A DNA stretch of 64,000 bases from Capsaspora owczarzaki ATCC 30864. Its lineage: Eukaryota > Opisthokonta > Filasterea. The stretch lies in assembly GCF_000151315.2 (NCBI RefSeq), contig NW_011887305.1, positions 726,808-790,807 of the forward strand, given 5' to 3'. Below, piece after piece: positions 22,101-32,300 of this stretch. The notes beneath the pieces were generated by a model. The model was not told where the DNA came from. It was given only the letters and a program-made list of their open reading frames with translations, and made no database searches. How positions within the stretch are numbered: position 1 is the stretch's first letter; every line of letters begins with the position of its first letter. The translations under genes were made by a program, and so were the position numbers.

Positions 22101-23247
22101 TGTTGGTACCGTGACGGCAACGCATTGCCAAAACACTATCACGCATGTTCAGCTCAAGTACTTTAATGCTTGTCACGAGATGCACGATGTGCTAGATTAG
22201 TTGGCGTGCTCTCCTTCGAAAGCTCCCTCAATGGCGCCCGCTCGCCTGTTTTGGGTGGTCGTTTGATGTGATCGTCCGTGTCATGTTACATGTATAAATA
22301 CTGTACATGTATTATTGTACATCCATTTCAAATCATGTTTATTCTGCAACAAGCATCTGCCAAAGACTAGTCGATGGCTTTCAGGAGAACACCCCACAGT
22401 CCGGTCGGCCTTGCGTCCTTTCTTCACTCTACCCGTAAACCTTCATAAAACAAACATAGTTAAGCCTATTTATACATGCATGTACATGTATTGAGCGTAT
22501 GCAAGCTGGAGCGCTCCACTGTGGAGTGCACATTGCGTTGTCATTGGTGCTGCAACTTGCTGGTCGTTAGGAATGATCGGAACAATCCACTCGGCATACG
22601 ATTGCCACCAATTTAATGACACTATGATAAACTATGCAAATGCTAATGCTTACACCGAAATGGCTCGTGAGTACGAGCCCTGGGTGGTAAAGACGTCGCT
22701 GTGGAAGTAATTCATCAAAACTGTAGTTCGAGCTCTTCCCGAGCCCTAGCTTTCCCGCTAGTCACCCCAGCATCTAATGACCTTCCAAGATACATGATTC
22801 AATTCAAATACTTCCTGAAGTTGTTGGTAATTCTAACATCTCAAGTGGGTTAATTCGAAATACAAGCTTGCAAAAACCAACTCGTTGAAAACCAAATCGA
22901 ACGCACAAAAACCAATTACGGAAAAAACCATTTTTCTCGCACTTTCAACCAAGCTACTTTTTTCCAGTCCGATTTTCCTCACTTCGTCCGCTCTAATTTC
23001 CAACCTCGCCTGCTGTGATTTCAACCTCGACTGCATAATACTGTATCATCCCGATCCCGACTCAATTTGAGCTGTTTGCTCCGCCTACTGTGTGATTACG
23101 ATTGACAAATCCCCCATCCCCAGCATCCGGCGAGGGATGCACTGTTTGAATGCTTAGAGAAAAATGCAGGACTTTCTTGCTTACGGGCGTGGAGACAACT
23201 TGGAGGCCGAGCGTGGTGCCGGTTGGCTGAAAAGGGATGTACGACAT
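19177..23247 (-). CDS. GNAT-family (RimJ/RimL-like) N-acetyltransferase
   Basis: Minus-strand exons are about 23247–23185, 20291–19819, a short exon near 19727–19672 and 19559–19177. Exon 1 gives MSYIPFQPTGTTLGLQVV and joins in phase 0 to AKLPAPDTTLEGAYCRLRPL, which is the usual start of this family. The acetyl-CoA fold follows: WTYMKYGPW, IVGSISYM, SIELGSIFYFASAQRTEANT, YRRVEWKANALNAKSRKSAARMGFVYEG, then NRDT and YFSMLEDEW. These proteins acetylate amino groups of proteins or small molecules; the substrate is unknown. A C-terminal extension of about 90 residues ends in a short coiled coil (LARLRALEQELTALKQKV). Intron 1 is 2.9 kb and contains a whole Tc1-like transposon in opposite orientation. 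Alternatively the start is an ATG at 20312, which would leave exon 1 unexplained. Confidence 0.8.
20383..20565 (+). repeat. Left terminal inverted repeat of the Tc1-like element
   Basis: Starts CAGTATTGTGC next to TA. It contains two direct copies of CGATTTGGTTTTTAAA (near 20438 and 20503) and an inner box CGAGTTGGTTTTTGCCAAG. This suggests an IR/DR arrangement with several transposase binding sites, as known for some Tc1 elements. Confidence 0.88.
20695..22200 (+). CDS. DD34E transposase of the Tc1-like element
   Basis: 501 residues from the ATG at 20695 (MPKRQNEAQ). The N-terminal half has two helix-turn-helix segments: RKRIIDLAVDRALPLVTVAS with ISTVSNVVQRFKERG, and VTNQELQDLLLTTFGIQVH with ATIGRAMLRQGFTFKRV. 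The catalytic triad is D172 (FYVDESGFN), D406 (WIVLDNARIH) and E441 (FLNPIEYVFNQVK), with 34 residues between the second Asp and the Glu, which is the Tc1 pattern. D172 and D406 are 233 residues apart, much more than the roughly 90 usual for Tc1. The extra part is an Ala/Ser/Thr-rich segment, a basic RKKRRSRRR cluster that could be a nuclear localisation signal, and an acidic DDDDNDD stretch. Codons are intact to the TAG stop. Confidence 0.93.
   Translation: MPKRQNEAQATESRAPRKCVHLEDPERKRIIDLAVDRALPLVTVASMLHHPISTVSNVVQRFKERGEWTSHHVNPKGCRVLTAEHLHFLEMELDKNVNVTNQELQDLLLTTFGIQVHQATIGRAMLRQGFTFKRVYEQVKVKNSPEIKAQRKKWAELFEAFQTPVDRLFYVDESGFNANQHRTRGRSRKGARAIVQVGSIRAANFTLIAAIGMSGVVLNEIQLGGVTGHVFAEAMTKLFDKLEAKNAVDTAASGIAVDELPVQQLEPDLPLTNVVEDSVSISNAVHMPLLTSGAASSQPPAPPAAVVSSAASAAGGSAPASTSASSASTSASTSASTTRKKRRSRRRILDDDDNDDGGVYVPPHEELIQDEIDEHNDNTSYFVPSEEHPGVSFPGHHRYKAWIVLDNARIHKTPEVRELFARRGYGMLFLPPYSSFLNPIEYVFNQVKAAFKRSRLEPNETISSRITAAVGTVTATHCQNTITHVQLKYFNACHEMHDVLD
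22865..23043 (-). repeat. Right terminal inverted repeat of the Tc1-like element
   Basis: Read on the minus strand from 23043 it begins CAGTATTATGC and carries GAGGTTGGAAAT, CGATTTGGTTTT and the inner box CGAGTTGGTTTTTGCAAG, in the same order as the left repeat. The first 65 nt align with a few small gaps; the central part has diverged more. Confidence 0.88.
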
Positions 23248-23601
23248 GACAAGAACAAACAAACAAAAAAGACTACACGTCCAAGTCGGGTTTAAAGAAA
23301 AAAAATTAGTAGCAAACTGCCTGAATGAGAGAGAGAGAGAGAGAGAGGGGGGGGGAGATCCTATTCTTTTGTTTTCCTTTCCTTCTCACGAAACTGTCTT
23401 TCTGCACAAACAAGCCTGCGATTCATTTGCAAGTATTCCACCCGCAACACGCGTATGGTCCAAAGAGGGCGAGTGAAAATCCAATCTTTTAAACTATCAG
23501 AGTGGTGTTGTTGCGACCAGCACATGTGAGGTTGAAATGCACCAATCGACGACTCTTCAAGTGCGGGGACACAAGTCAAACACACATCTCCAACATCGTA
23601 T

Positions 23602-26600
23602 TCACAAAAGCGCTCCAATTTCGCGGATTGCTGTTCCATCCTCAAAGTTTGTCAGAGCTTTGACGAGCTGCGTAAAGCTTGGTCGTAGTTCTGGGATGGA
23701 GTTCCAGCAACTAAGCATCAAGATAAACAGGTCAGTTGAGCAGTGCTCCGGCATAGACGGTCGACCACCAGCCTCCACATGAGCCAGTGCCTCAGCGCCG
23801 TTCATCTTGCCGTACGGCATTGCGCCGTAACTGGAGCATTCCCCTACCAGCATGCGCCAATAAAAAGTCAAATCTCGACGCAAGAGCAAGTATCAGCGGA
23901 AAATGACGCGACTTACAGGCTGTGACACCAAACGACCAAACATCGGACATGGACGAGAACTTGCGGAAGGTCATTGTTTCCGGTGCCATCCACTACAATC
24001 ACCAACACAATCAGAATCACATACTACCAGCAGTGGAGCCATCTGACTCAACCCACCTTCACGGGAAGTTTGCCTCGCGTTTGCATGCGATAGTAATCTT
24101 GCTCATCCGTCAATTCGCGGGAAAGCCCGAAATCGGCAATCTTGACCACCATTCCTTGCCCCACAAGGCAGTTGCGCGCGGCAAGATCACGGTGCACAAA
24201 GTGCAGCGTACCCAAATACTCCATACCGAGAGCAATCTGGCGAATGGCATGGATTTGCTCGTTGTGCGTCCACCAAAGCGAGTGAGCCTGGGACTTTTGC
24301 AGCAGTGTACGCAAGTCGCCGTACTGCACAAACTCCAGCAGAACGAGATGAGGCTCTGACTCAACCAGAGCCGCAAGAAGGCGCACGACATTCGGATGTA
24401 CAAACGGAGCCATCAATTTCGCCTCAGCCTCAAAGTCTTGGCGAGACTTCTCGTCAGCGTCGGCCTTGGAAGACTTGACTGCAACCAGCACGGTTGGAGA
24501 CGCTGTAGGTTCAAGCAAGGCTCGAGCTCTTGTGGGCAACACGTTGAAAAGCACTTGACCCAGTGACACATCGCCAAATTCACCACTGGCAAGGTGCTTC
24601 CCAATGGTCAAGCCTTCGCGAACGCGACGAGAATTGCTGCCGGCAACATACGCGCTCGCATCATCGTCAACCACCTCCTCTGGCGGGGCGGTCGGGACAG
24701 CTTGATACGACTGTTGTTGACCGATCGCCGCTGGGGATGGAATGTCCGCTTTGTCGTGTGCTCCAGCCGAGTGGTTTTGAGGGGAAGTTGTCACTTCATC
24801 AGCCTCCTGGTAGATTGGATCGGAAGAGTCCTTCGCTTCTGGCTGCTGCTTCTGGTCGGAGGTTGAGCCGCCATCCTCGTTGTGAGATTCGGTCGAATCG
24901 GGAATAGGGGAGATTGTCACTTCTTCAGCCTCCTGATACATGGGATCGGCAGCATTCTGCGATTCTGGCTGCTTTTGGCTGGGCTTGGCGGAGGTTGAGC
25001 CGTCATCCTCGATGGGAGATTCACTCGAATGGGCCAGAGGAGACATTGTCATTTCAATAGTCGTCTGATCGATGACTGGACTGGCAGAGTCCTTCGGTCG
25101 TATGACAGAGCGTTGCGAGCGCCGGCGCCGCAACACGATGAAGACCACCACAATGAGTGCAATGACTGCCACGGACGCAACGACAGCAGCGATGATGGCT
25201 GCTGAAGATGAAGCTGACTCTTGAGAACCATCGCCTTGTTGTGCAATGGACGATGCAACGGATGCAGCAGATGCTGATGCGGTTGAAGCAACAGAAGCGG
25301 AGAGCGCCGAGGAAGCGGAAACAAGCGACGCGACAGATGCGGACGCCGTTGATGCGATTGACGCAGAGGATGCGGTAGCAAGTGAAGCAAAGGATGCCGA
25401 GATCGCCGAGGTAGCCGAAGCAAGAGATGCAACAGAGGCAGCCGAAGCAGATTGCGTGGACGCGACTGAAGCGATGGAAGCAAAAGGAACACAAGATCCA
25501 CCCAGCATGCCAGAACCGTCATAGCACTGAGTGCATACAGACGACGAAGTGCAGTACAGGCAATTGGTCTCGCAACACGCACTGGACCCAGCGGCATAGC
25601 AGGTGGCACAGACTGTATCACACTCTACAACACAAATGTCAGCAAAGTGAACAAAATGGGAATTGTGGTCATCTCGAACTCTTACTGTAAGGTTGGGATG
25701 CACTGCCGTAGGTGCTGGGCGGAGCAACATTGTTGTCACCAAACGTAAAGTTGTTGGGGGCCAGATATGGGTAAGAAAGCGACAACGCCAAGGCATTTGG
25801 CAACCCCTTGAACAGACCCGGCGGCAAAGTCGTGATAGGATTGTTTTGCAAAGCCCTGCAGGTACGCAAAAAGTAAGAAGCGATCGAATGCGTGCAATGA
25901 GAGTTCATACTTACAAGGTAGTTAGCGCAGTCAGGCCTGTGAATGAAAAATCGGGAATGCTAGTGATCTGATTGCCGTCTAGATGCCTAAAAATGGAATC
26001 GCAAACGAGTGAGCCGTCTGTTCGTAGCCGTCCTGTCGGTTGTTTGCTTACAGATCTGTCAGCGCAGCAAGGTCGGTGAATGCGCCAGCAGGAATGCTGG
26101 TGATCTGGTTGTTTTCCACAGATCTACCGATATAGTCAGAAACGAGTGAGCCGGTTGTGCGTGGTACATCATGTGTTTGCTTGCTTACAGGTAAGTCAGC
26201 GCCGTCAGGCCGGTGAATGCGTCAGCAGGAATGCTGGTGATCTGGTTGATGCCGAGAGACCTACGGATGGAGTCATAAACGCGTGAGCCGTCTGTACGTA
26301 GCCTTTCCTGTCGGCTGCTTGCTTACTTACAATTCAGTCAGCGCAGGGAGGCCAGTGCATGCGGCAGCAGGAATGCTGGTGATTTGATTGTTTTGCAGTA
26401 CCCTACCGATAGATTCATAAACGAGTGAGCCGTCTGCTCGTAGCCTTTCCTGTCAGTTGCTTGCTTACAGGGAGGCCAGCGCGGTCAGGCCGGTGAATGC
26501 GTTGACCGAAATGCTGGTGATCTGGTTGGTATACAAAGACCTGCCAATAGAGTCATAAACGAGTGAACCGGTTGTGCGTGGCTCATCATGTGTTTGCTTG

Positions 26601-28073
26601 CTTACAGGTAGGTCAGCGCCGTCAGGCCGGTGAATGCGCCAACAGGAATGCTGGTAATCTGGTTAGAATCCAGAGACCTACCGATAGAGTCAGAAACGAG
26701 TGAGCCGGTTGCGTGTAGTTCATCATGTGTTTGCTCGCTTACAGGTAAGTCAGGGCAGTCAGGTTGAAGGTGAATGCGGTTCCCGAAATGCTGGTGATCT
26801 GGTTGTATTGCAGAGACCTACCGATGGAGTTATAAACGAGTGAGTCGTCTGCTCGTAGCCTTTCCTGTCAGTTGCTTGCTTACAGGTAAGTCAGGGCAGT
26901 AAGACTGGTGAATGCGGTTCCCGAAATACTGGTGATCTGGTTGTATTGCAGAGACCTACCGATGGAGTTATAAACGAGTGAGCCGGTTGTACGTGGTACA
27001 TCATGTGTTTGTTTGCTTACAGGTGAGTCAGCGCCGTCAGGCCGGTGAATGCGTCAGCAGGAATGCTGGTGATCTGGTTGGAGGCGAAATACCTACCATA
27101 GAGTCAGAAACGAGTGAGCCGGTTGTGCGTGGTACATCGTGTTTTTGCGTGCTTACAGGGCAGTCAGCGCAGTCAGGCCGGTGAATGTGCCAGCAGAAAT
27201 GCCGGTGATTTGATTGTATAGCAGAGACCTACCGATGCAGTGTTATGATGAGAGATCCTTCCACGAAGATACGAGTAATGGGTTGATGATGAGAGTGATA
27301 ATAGGGAAACAAGAGACTTCACTTATACAAAGCGACGAGTGAACACACTCCAAATACAGAAACACATCAATCCATAACACTCCGCCTTTCTTTCCCCCCT
27401 TTCGAGACATTCCCAAAGCACTAGCGCTTCTTGCGTTTGGCACTTTCCCGAGTAGGCTTGTCCGGGTTAGCCTTATGAAATGCCACCGTCATGCGATGGT
27501 GTTCTCCAAACACCTCCCAAGGCTCAACAGTCGGTTCCTCCACGCCTGTCCACTTGACCTTGTACCAGAGCGTTCCTTTGTCAATAAAAGAATCAACAAT
27601 CTTCTCCGCTTGTTAATACTTTTCGCCTTTCATGTGAATGGGACGAGGCTCGGACACTGGCCGGCCAGGTATGCCATCCGCCCCCGAACGAGTGAGCCGT
27701 CTGCTCGTTGTCTTTCCTGTCGGTTGCTTGCTTACAATTCAGTCAGCGCAGTAAGACCGGTGAATGCGTTGGTCGGAATGCTAGTAATCGGGTTGGAGTT
27801 GATGTACCTATTGACCATGTGCTCGTCAGTCAGGAGGGCAATGCTTCGCTTCAAGTTTTAGCGAAACAGCAACACTTACAGTTTTGTTGTGTCGGTTGGG
27901 ATTCCACTCGGAATGGCTGTGAGAGATATGCCATAGCAACTGACAACAGTTGCCACCGTGCAATCGCACACGGCCTCAGTGCCACATGCATTGGCTGCCT
28001 GTGCCAACTCGACGTTATTCGTCCCGCAGAACAGCAGAAGCAGCAGAGAAAAGGCAAATCCGCTTGTTCCCAT
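23602..28073 (-). CDS. Receptor tyrosine kinase with LRR ectodomain
   Basis: About 17 exons and roughly 1,070 residues. A signal peptide (MGTSGFAFSLLLLLFCG) and an LRR N-cap (CGTEAVCDC) come first. Then come eleven LRR exons, ten of exactly 72 nt and one of 75, each encoding one 24-residue repeat (NQITSIPAGAFTDLAALT type), then a C-terminal LRR exon. A Cys-rich segment (CDTVCATCYAAG) and an Ala/Ser stalk of about 100 residues precede the membrane span (IIAAVVASVAVIALIVVV). The cytoplasmic part has repeats with DPMYQEA and DPIYQEA, then a kinase with SGEFGDV, VAVK, HRDLAARN, DFGLSR, LPVKWMAPE and DVWSFGVTAWE. HRDLAARN and PVKWMAPE mark a tyrosine kinase. The first glycine of the loop is Ala (LASGEFG). 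The protein ends just after the kinase. The ligand is unknown. Start ATG at 28073 is chosen for the signal peptide. Confidence 0.92.
25850..27810 (-). repeat. Array of 72-nt LRR exons with similar introns
   Basis: LRR exons start near 25917, 26052, 26190, 26331, 26469, 26607, 26743, 26884, 27021, 27159 and 27733 (plus-strand left ends). Each splits a leucine codon, so all introns are phase 2 and units can be added or lost without shifting the frame. Introns are about 65 nt and similar to each other, with repeated words such as ACGAGTGAGCCG and TCATGTGTTTGC. The exon near 26743 is 75 nt. Confidence 0.9.
27241..27690 (-). mobile_element. Fragment of a Ty3/gypsy chromovirus (LTR retrotransposon fossil)
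   Basis: A remnant in an intron of the LRR kinase gene, on the same strand as the gene. Visible parts are the tail of pol with a chromodomain (WYKVKWTG, EPWEVF) and a short LTR at 27241–27379 with ends TGTTATG and CATAACA. The rest of the element is missing, so it is a broken fossil. It replaces part of an intron that is otherwise like its neighbours, which points to insertion after the LRR exons had multiplied. Age cannot be estimated from one LTR. Confidence 0.8.
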
Positions 28074-29301
28074 CTTGAGTGTTTGGATCTGCGACAATAA
28101 TTGACAGAGTGAGAGAGTGAGCATCAAGTCACATAAACCAACACTCTCCCCTCTCCCGTCAATGTCAGAGTTGCTCAGTGCCAGTTATTGTGTGGAAATC
28201 AATGGCTTAGTGCAGACAGAGTGTTCACGCCCCACAAGTCTGCAACTTTGCCTTGCCCCTCCCTCTCAGTGCGCCATTATTGCTCACTTTACACTGCTTT
28301 CTTTGACGCAAATGTGCCTTCAAGTGCGCCAGGGTGAACGAGGCAGTTCGATCATTGGTCTGCAAAGGGTGTTGCATGTGGTTCCAACACGAGTCGCGGG
28401 CGGCCCTGCTGCGTTCCATCCCGTCCTCTGCTTGATTGAAGTAGCTTGCTTTCAACAGTGCACAGCAAAGAATCAGAGGCGAGAAGAGAGAGAGAGACAG
28501 AGAGAGAGACAGAGAGACAGAGAAAACGTGCAAAACGCTCCTTTCGTTCAATTGCTCAGCCAGTTGAGATTGGATCTCAGGAAGCGAGCGATTCGAAAAG
28601 TGAACGGTGGCTTGCTGCTGGAGCTTGTTTGGTGGTGCGTGTTCGCTTACTTGTTGGTACAGACGAGACCAAACGAGAGAGGAAGCGAGGGCGGCGGGGA
28701 GGGCGCCGGGGTTGAAGAGAAGAAACTCAAGAAACAAAGAACAAAGACAGCAACAAACAAAAAAAAAAAAAAAAAATAGTCAAAAAAAAAGGAGAGAGCG
28801 ATGGCAAATCGGTGTGGCTTCTGTTTGCTATGCTTCTCGGTTTGAATCGCAGCTGACGATCGACAAAGCGGAACACAATCATTCCAAGGAGTATGATTGG
28901 AGAGCACCGTTGCTCCCTGAGGGGGTTGACGATCAAGGAGATCGCGACCTTGCTAGATCTACAACCCACCTCGCATGGCGAGCCAATTCCATGGACCGAA
29001 GCAAACGAGCATGAAACACGCCCGTTTTGCCATGGCTGTCATGATTGACAGGTATCGTGATGACGGAGCAGTGTTCAAGAGCGCGGCCGACTTGCGAGAG
29101 TTTTTGATTCTCGTATAGTATACGCTGTCCTTGTGCTTCGATTCGACGTGGCAAGATCAGGGATCTTCGTGTTGCTCTTCGAGTACGGTTGCGCAGATGA
29201 AATGATATTGATATTGATAGGCTATAATACAGCACAACATTGAATCCAAAAACGAAACAGCCAAACCGGCTTCCTAGACACCTCAAACAGCTTCGACAGG
29301 C
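28074..29301. other. Intergenic region, no gene seen
   Basis: This stretch lies upstream of the LRR kinase and downstream of the ABC transporter. It has a GA-rich simple repeat (about 28483–28525) and an A-tract (28760–28777). Several overlapping frames have no recognisable family. The part just above 28073 is probably the kinase promoter and leader. Confidence 0.5.
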
Positions 29302-32300
29302 TTAGCGCTTGAGAGCAGAGTAGTAACGAACGCCCAACACCACGAGCGTGGCCAGAGCAACGTAGTAACCGACAAGAATGCCAAAATCGCCCCACTCTGT
29401 TCGCCAGAAATGACCGCAAACAAAGTCAAAAAATTAGTCAAAAGCCAACCCGCAATCATCATCGACCAACACCACCAAAAGGCACTTACGGCGATCGTTG
29501 AGGTCAAAAGAATCCAAAAGATCTTGGCCATTGTTCATGATGCAAAACTTGTTGGACTCGCTGGAATTGTACGGGTTGGTAATGACAATCGCTTGGTCGC
29601 CCTCGCACTCAAAGATGCGGCCCCGGAACTCGTTCACAGCAAGCGCCTCGATTGCGTACACCATGTAGTTCATGTAGGCAAACCAACGCCAAATCCACGA
29701 CATTGATTCGATGGGGATGAGGAAACCAGCCAGCAGGAACTGCGAGAGAGCCAAAAAAAAAGGGGGAAGGAAATAAGAAAATGAGAAATTGCTGCTCATC
29801 TGCGCTGCACCACGAGACACGCCAGCTCAAACCGCAGTACGTACAAAGAAGGTCGAGAACATGGGAGCCACAACGTTCGCCACTGCTTGGTTGGCAGAAT
29901 ACACGGCAACCGTTTGAGCAAAGGTGTTGGCGCACAGGAAGGTGACAAAGTAGATCAGAACAAAGAAGAAGAAGCGGTCCACTTCGACGCTCAGGTTGCT
30001 CATCCAGTAGAAGGGCACAACGAAGACGATGAGGTAGAAGACATGGAACGGGTACTCGACAAAGAGCAAGCTGATTGACATTGCTGAAGTGTGATAGGTG
30101 CCGCTCGCCTTTTCACGATAGAACACTGTCACAAATCACCAGAAATCAGTCAGAGTTTGCAACAAGTCGCACAGCGCCACACTTGAACACTCGTGTCAAA
30201 ACAACTCACCAGCACGCAAGTCCAGAATGTCACCCATGGACGACTGCGAGATGAAGGACATGAAGACAAGACCAAAGAAAATCAGACCAATGCGACCGGT
30301 CGCGCCAGCTGTGTAGGGTCAAAGAGCAAACAACCAACGAAAAAACAAGCAGAAATCAGTCATCGGTGCAATCAAAGCGTCAACCATGAAACAAACATCT
30401 CCACATCAAAGACCCAAAAAAACCATACTTGTATCGTAGTTCAGTTGCCAGAACAAGGATCCCAGCACAAGCGACATGATGAGGTAGGTGCCAAGACGAG
30501 TCTTGAAAAGGGCCGGGTTGCGCCAGGTCATCAGCCAGGTACGGTAGGCAACTTCCTTCAGTTGTGTTCTGAACGATGTGGCAAAGGGAGTGTCAAAGTG
30601 CGGCGGCTTGACGTCCGGGGTGCAGACACCCTTGGCGAGTGCATCCTTGGTCTTTTGGCAGTTGGCCGATTCGCGCCATTGCTGGGCGCCATCTGGCTCG
30701 TTGGTCTGGCAGACAGTGTCCAAGACCCAGTCGGCCACGTTGCGATCATAGGTGAACTCGATGCCAAACTTTTCCTTGACGTAGGCCAGGAGCAGCGAGG
30801 CGCGCTCGCCGACAGGGCCAAAGAACACTTGGTGGCCTCCCTTCTTGAGCAGCAGTAGGTGGTCAAACATGCCAAAGATCTCGGCCGAGGGCTGGTGGAT
30901 GGTGCAAATGACGGCGCGACCACTCTGGGCAATTTGACGAATCTTGGACATGACCAGTGCGGCGCCAAAGGCGTCCAAGCCCGAGGTCGGCTCGTCCAGG
31001 AAGAGAAGCGGCGGGTCTGCAATCAGCTCGATGGCAATTGTCAGACGCTTGCGCTGCTCGGGCGACAGACCGCCCGACGTGACAGTGCCAATCAGATCGT
31101 CCGCAATGTCTTCCATGTCCAGCTCGTACATGACCCTGTCGACGCGAGTGCGCTTCTCTTCGATCGAGATGCTCTCGGGCAGGCGGCACATGGCAGCGAA
31201 CAGAACGGCCTCCTTGACGGTGTGCTGAGAGAGGTGAATATCCTGCTGCTCGCAGTAGCCAGAGATGCGCTTGAAAAACTCGTTGCGGGGACCGCCGTTG
31301 ATCTTGATGGAGCCAGTGATTTGACCGCTCGTCTTGCGATCGCCCAGGACGTCCAGGAGCGTGGTCTTGCCAGCGCCGGAAGGACCCATCAGAGCCACCA
31401 AGGTACCGGGCTTGACATAGCCGTTGATGTCCTGCAACAGAGTCTTGGTGAACTCCTTGTTGTTCTCGTCCTTGGTTTGAACGTCATACTTGAGGTTGCT
31501 AAACTCGAGGAAGGCCTTCTGGTTGGGCTGCAGACGGGAGACCACGGCAGCCGCGGCGGTAGCAGCAGCCACCGACTCGGTGCGACCCTCGCCAAGGTAC
31601 AAGTCCTTTTGCTCTTGCATTTCTTGGGCAAACGCGTTGGCTTCCTCGCGGCGCTCAATCATCTTGCGGGACAAGAGCTCGCGGCGGTGCCTCAGGGCCT
31701 CCTTGGACTCGTAGTGCGGGTTGTAGCTGTGCGACTCGCGCGTGTACTTGACGGCAAAGAACGAGACCACCAGGAAGAAGAGCCAGTAAACGTAGATCAG
31801 GATAATGTCCCAGGTGTGCCAAGAGTCGCCCAGCTGGGCGCCCACAGACATCAGGTACTTGTCGCCAGTGGGAAGAGGGCAAACTTGAGTGCCGTTAAAG
31901 CCACCAGCCGAGAACGGCAGGCTGTAGAGCGGCGACGAGGTGGGCGGGATGAGCTCGTTGGGCTCGCAATACAGAGTGCGACCGGAGAACTCGTTCAGCG
32001 CAAGACCTTCGTAGGTGTAGTGCATGGGGGACAGCCAGTACATCCAAATCCAAAAGTCTTGAATGGCCGACGGCGAGAGGATGAAGCCTGTGAACAAAAA
32101 GCACAGGACGATGGACGACGGGATGATGGCGTTGGCGAGGCTGATTGTACTGTTGGAGCAGCGCACAAACGAGGAGGGAGGTGAGCAAGCCATGAAGGAG
32201 AAAACGCCGGCACTCCAAACTTCTCAGAGCTTGTGTCGACTTACGGAATCATCGCTGAAAGAGCACGGGCATACGTGGTCGACCAAAGAGCAGAGCCAAT

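Larger units (their letters stand above)
20383..23043 (+). mobile_element. Tc1/mariner-superfamily DNA transposon, complete-looking
   Basis: The element is 2661 bp. Both ends read CAGTATTRTGC, and each is flanked by the dinucleotide TA (20381–20382 and 23044–23045), the standard Tc1/mariner target duplication. The terminal inverted repeats are long, about 183 bp at left and 179 bp at right. They are imperfect but share blocks such as GAGGTTGGAAAT, GCGGACGA/ACGGACGA, CGATTTGGTTTT and CGAGTTGGTTTTTGC. A single transposase gene fills the middle. About 640 bp of non-coding DNA separates its stop from the right inverted repeat. The open transposase frame and matching ends suggest recent activity. 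It lies inside intron 1 of the GNAT gene. Confidence 0.93.

Noticed and set aside
28446-28779. Arg/Glu-rich frames in the GA repeat region upstream of the kinase
   Set aside because: They are products of GA simple repeats and lack any conserved motif.
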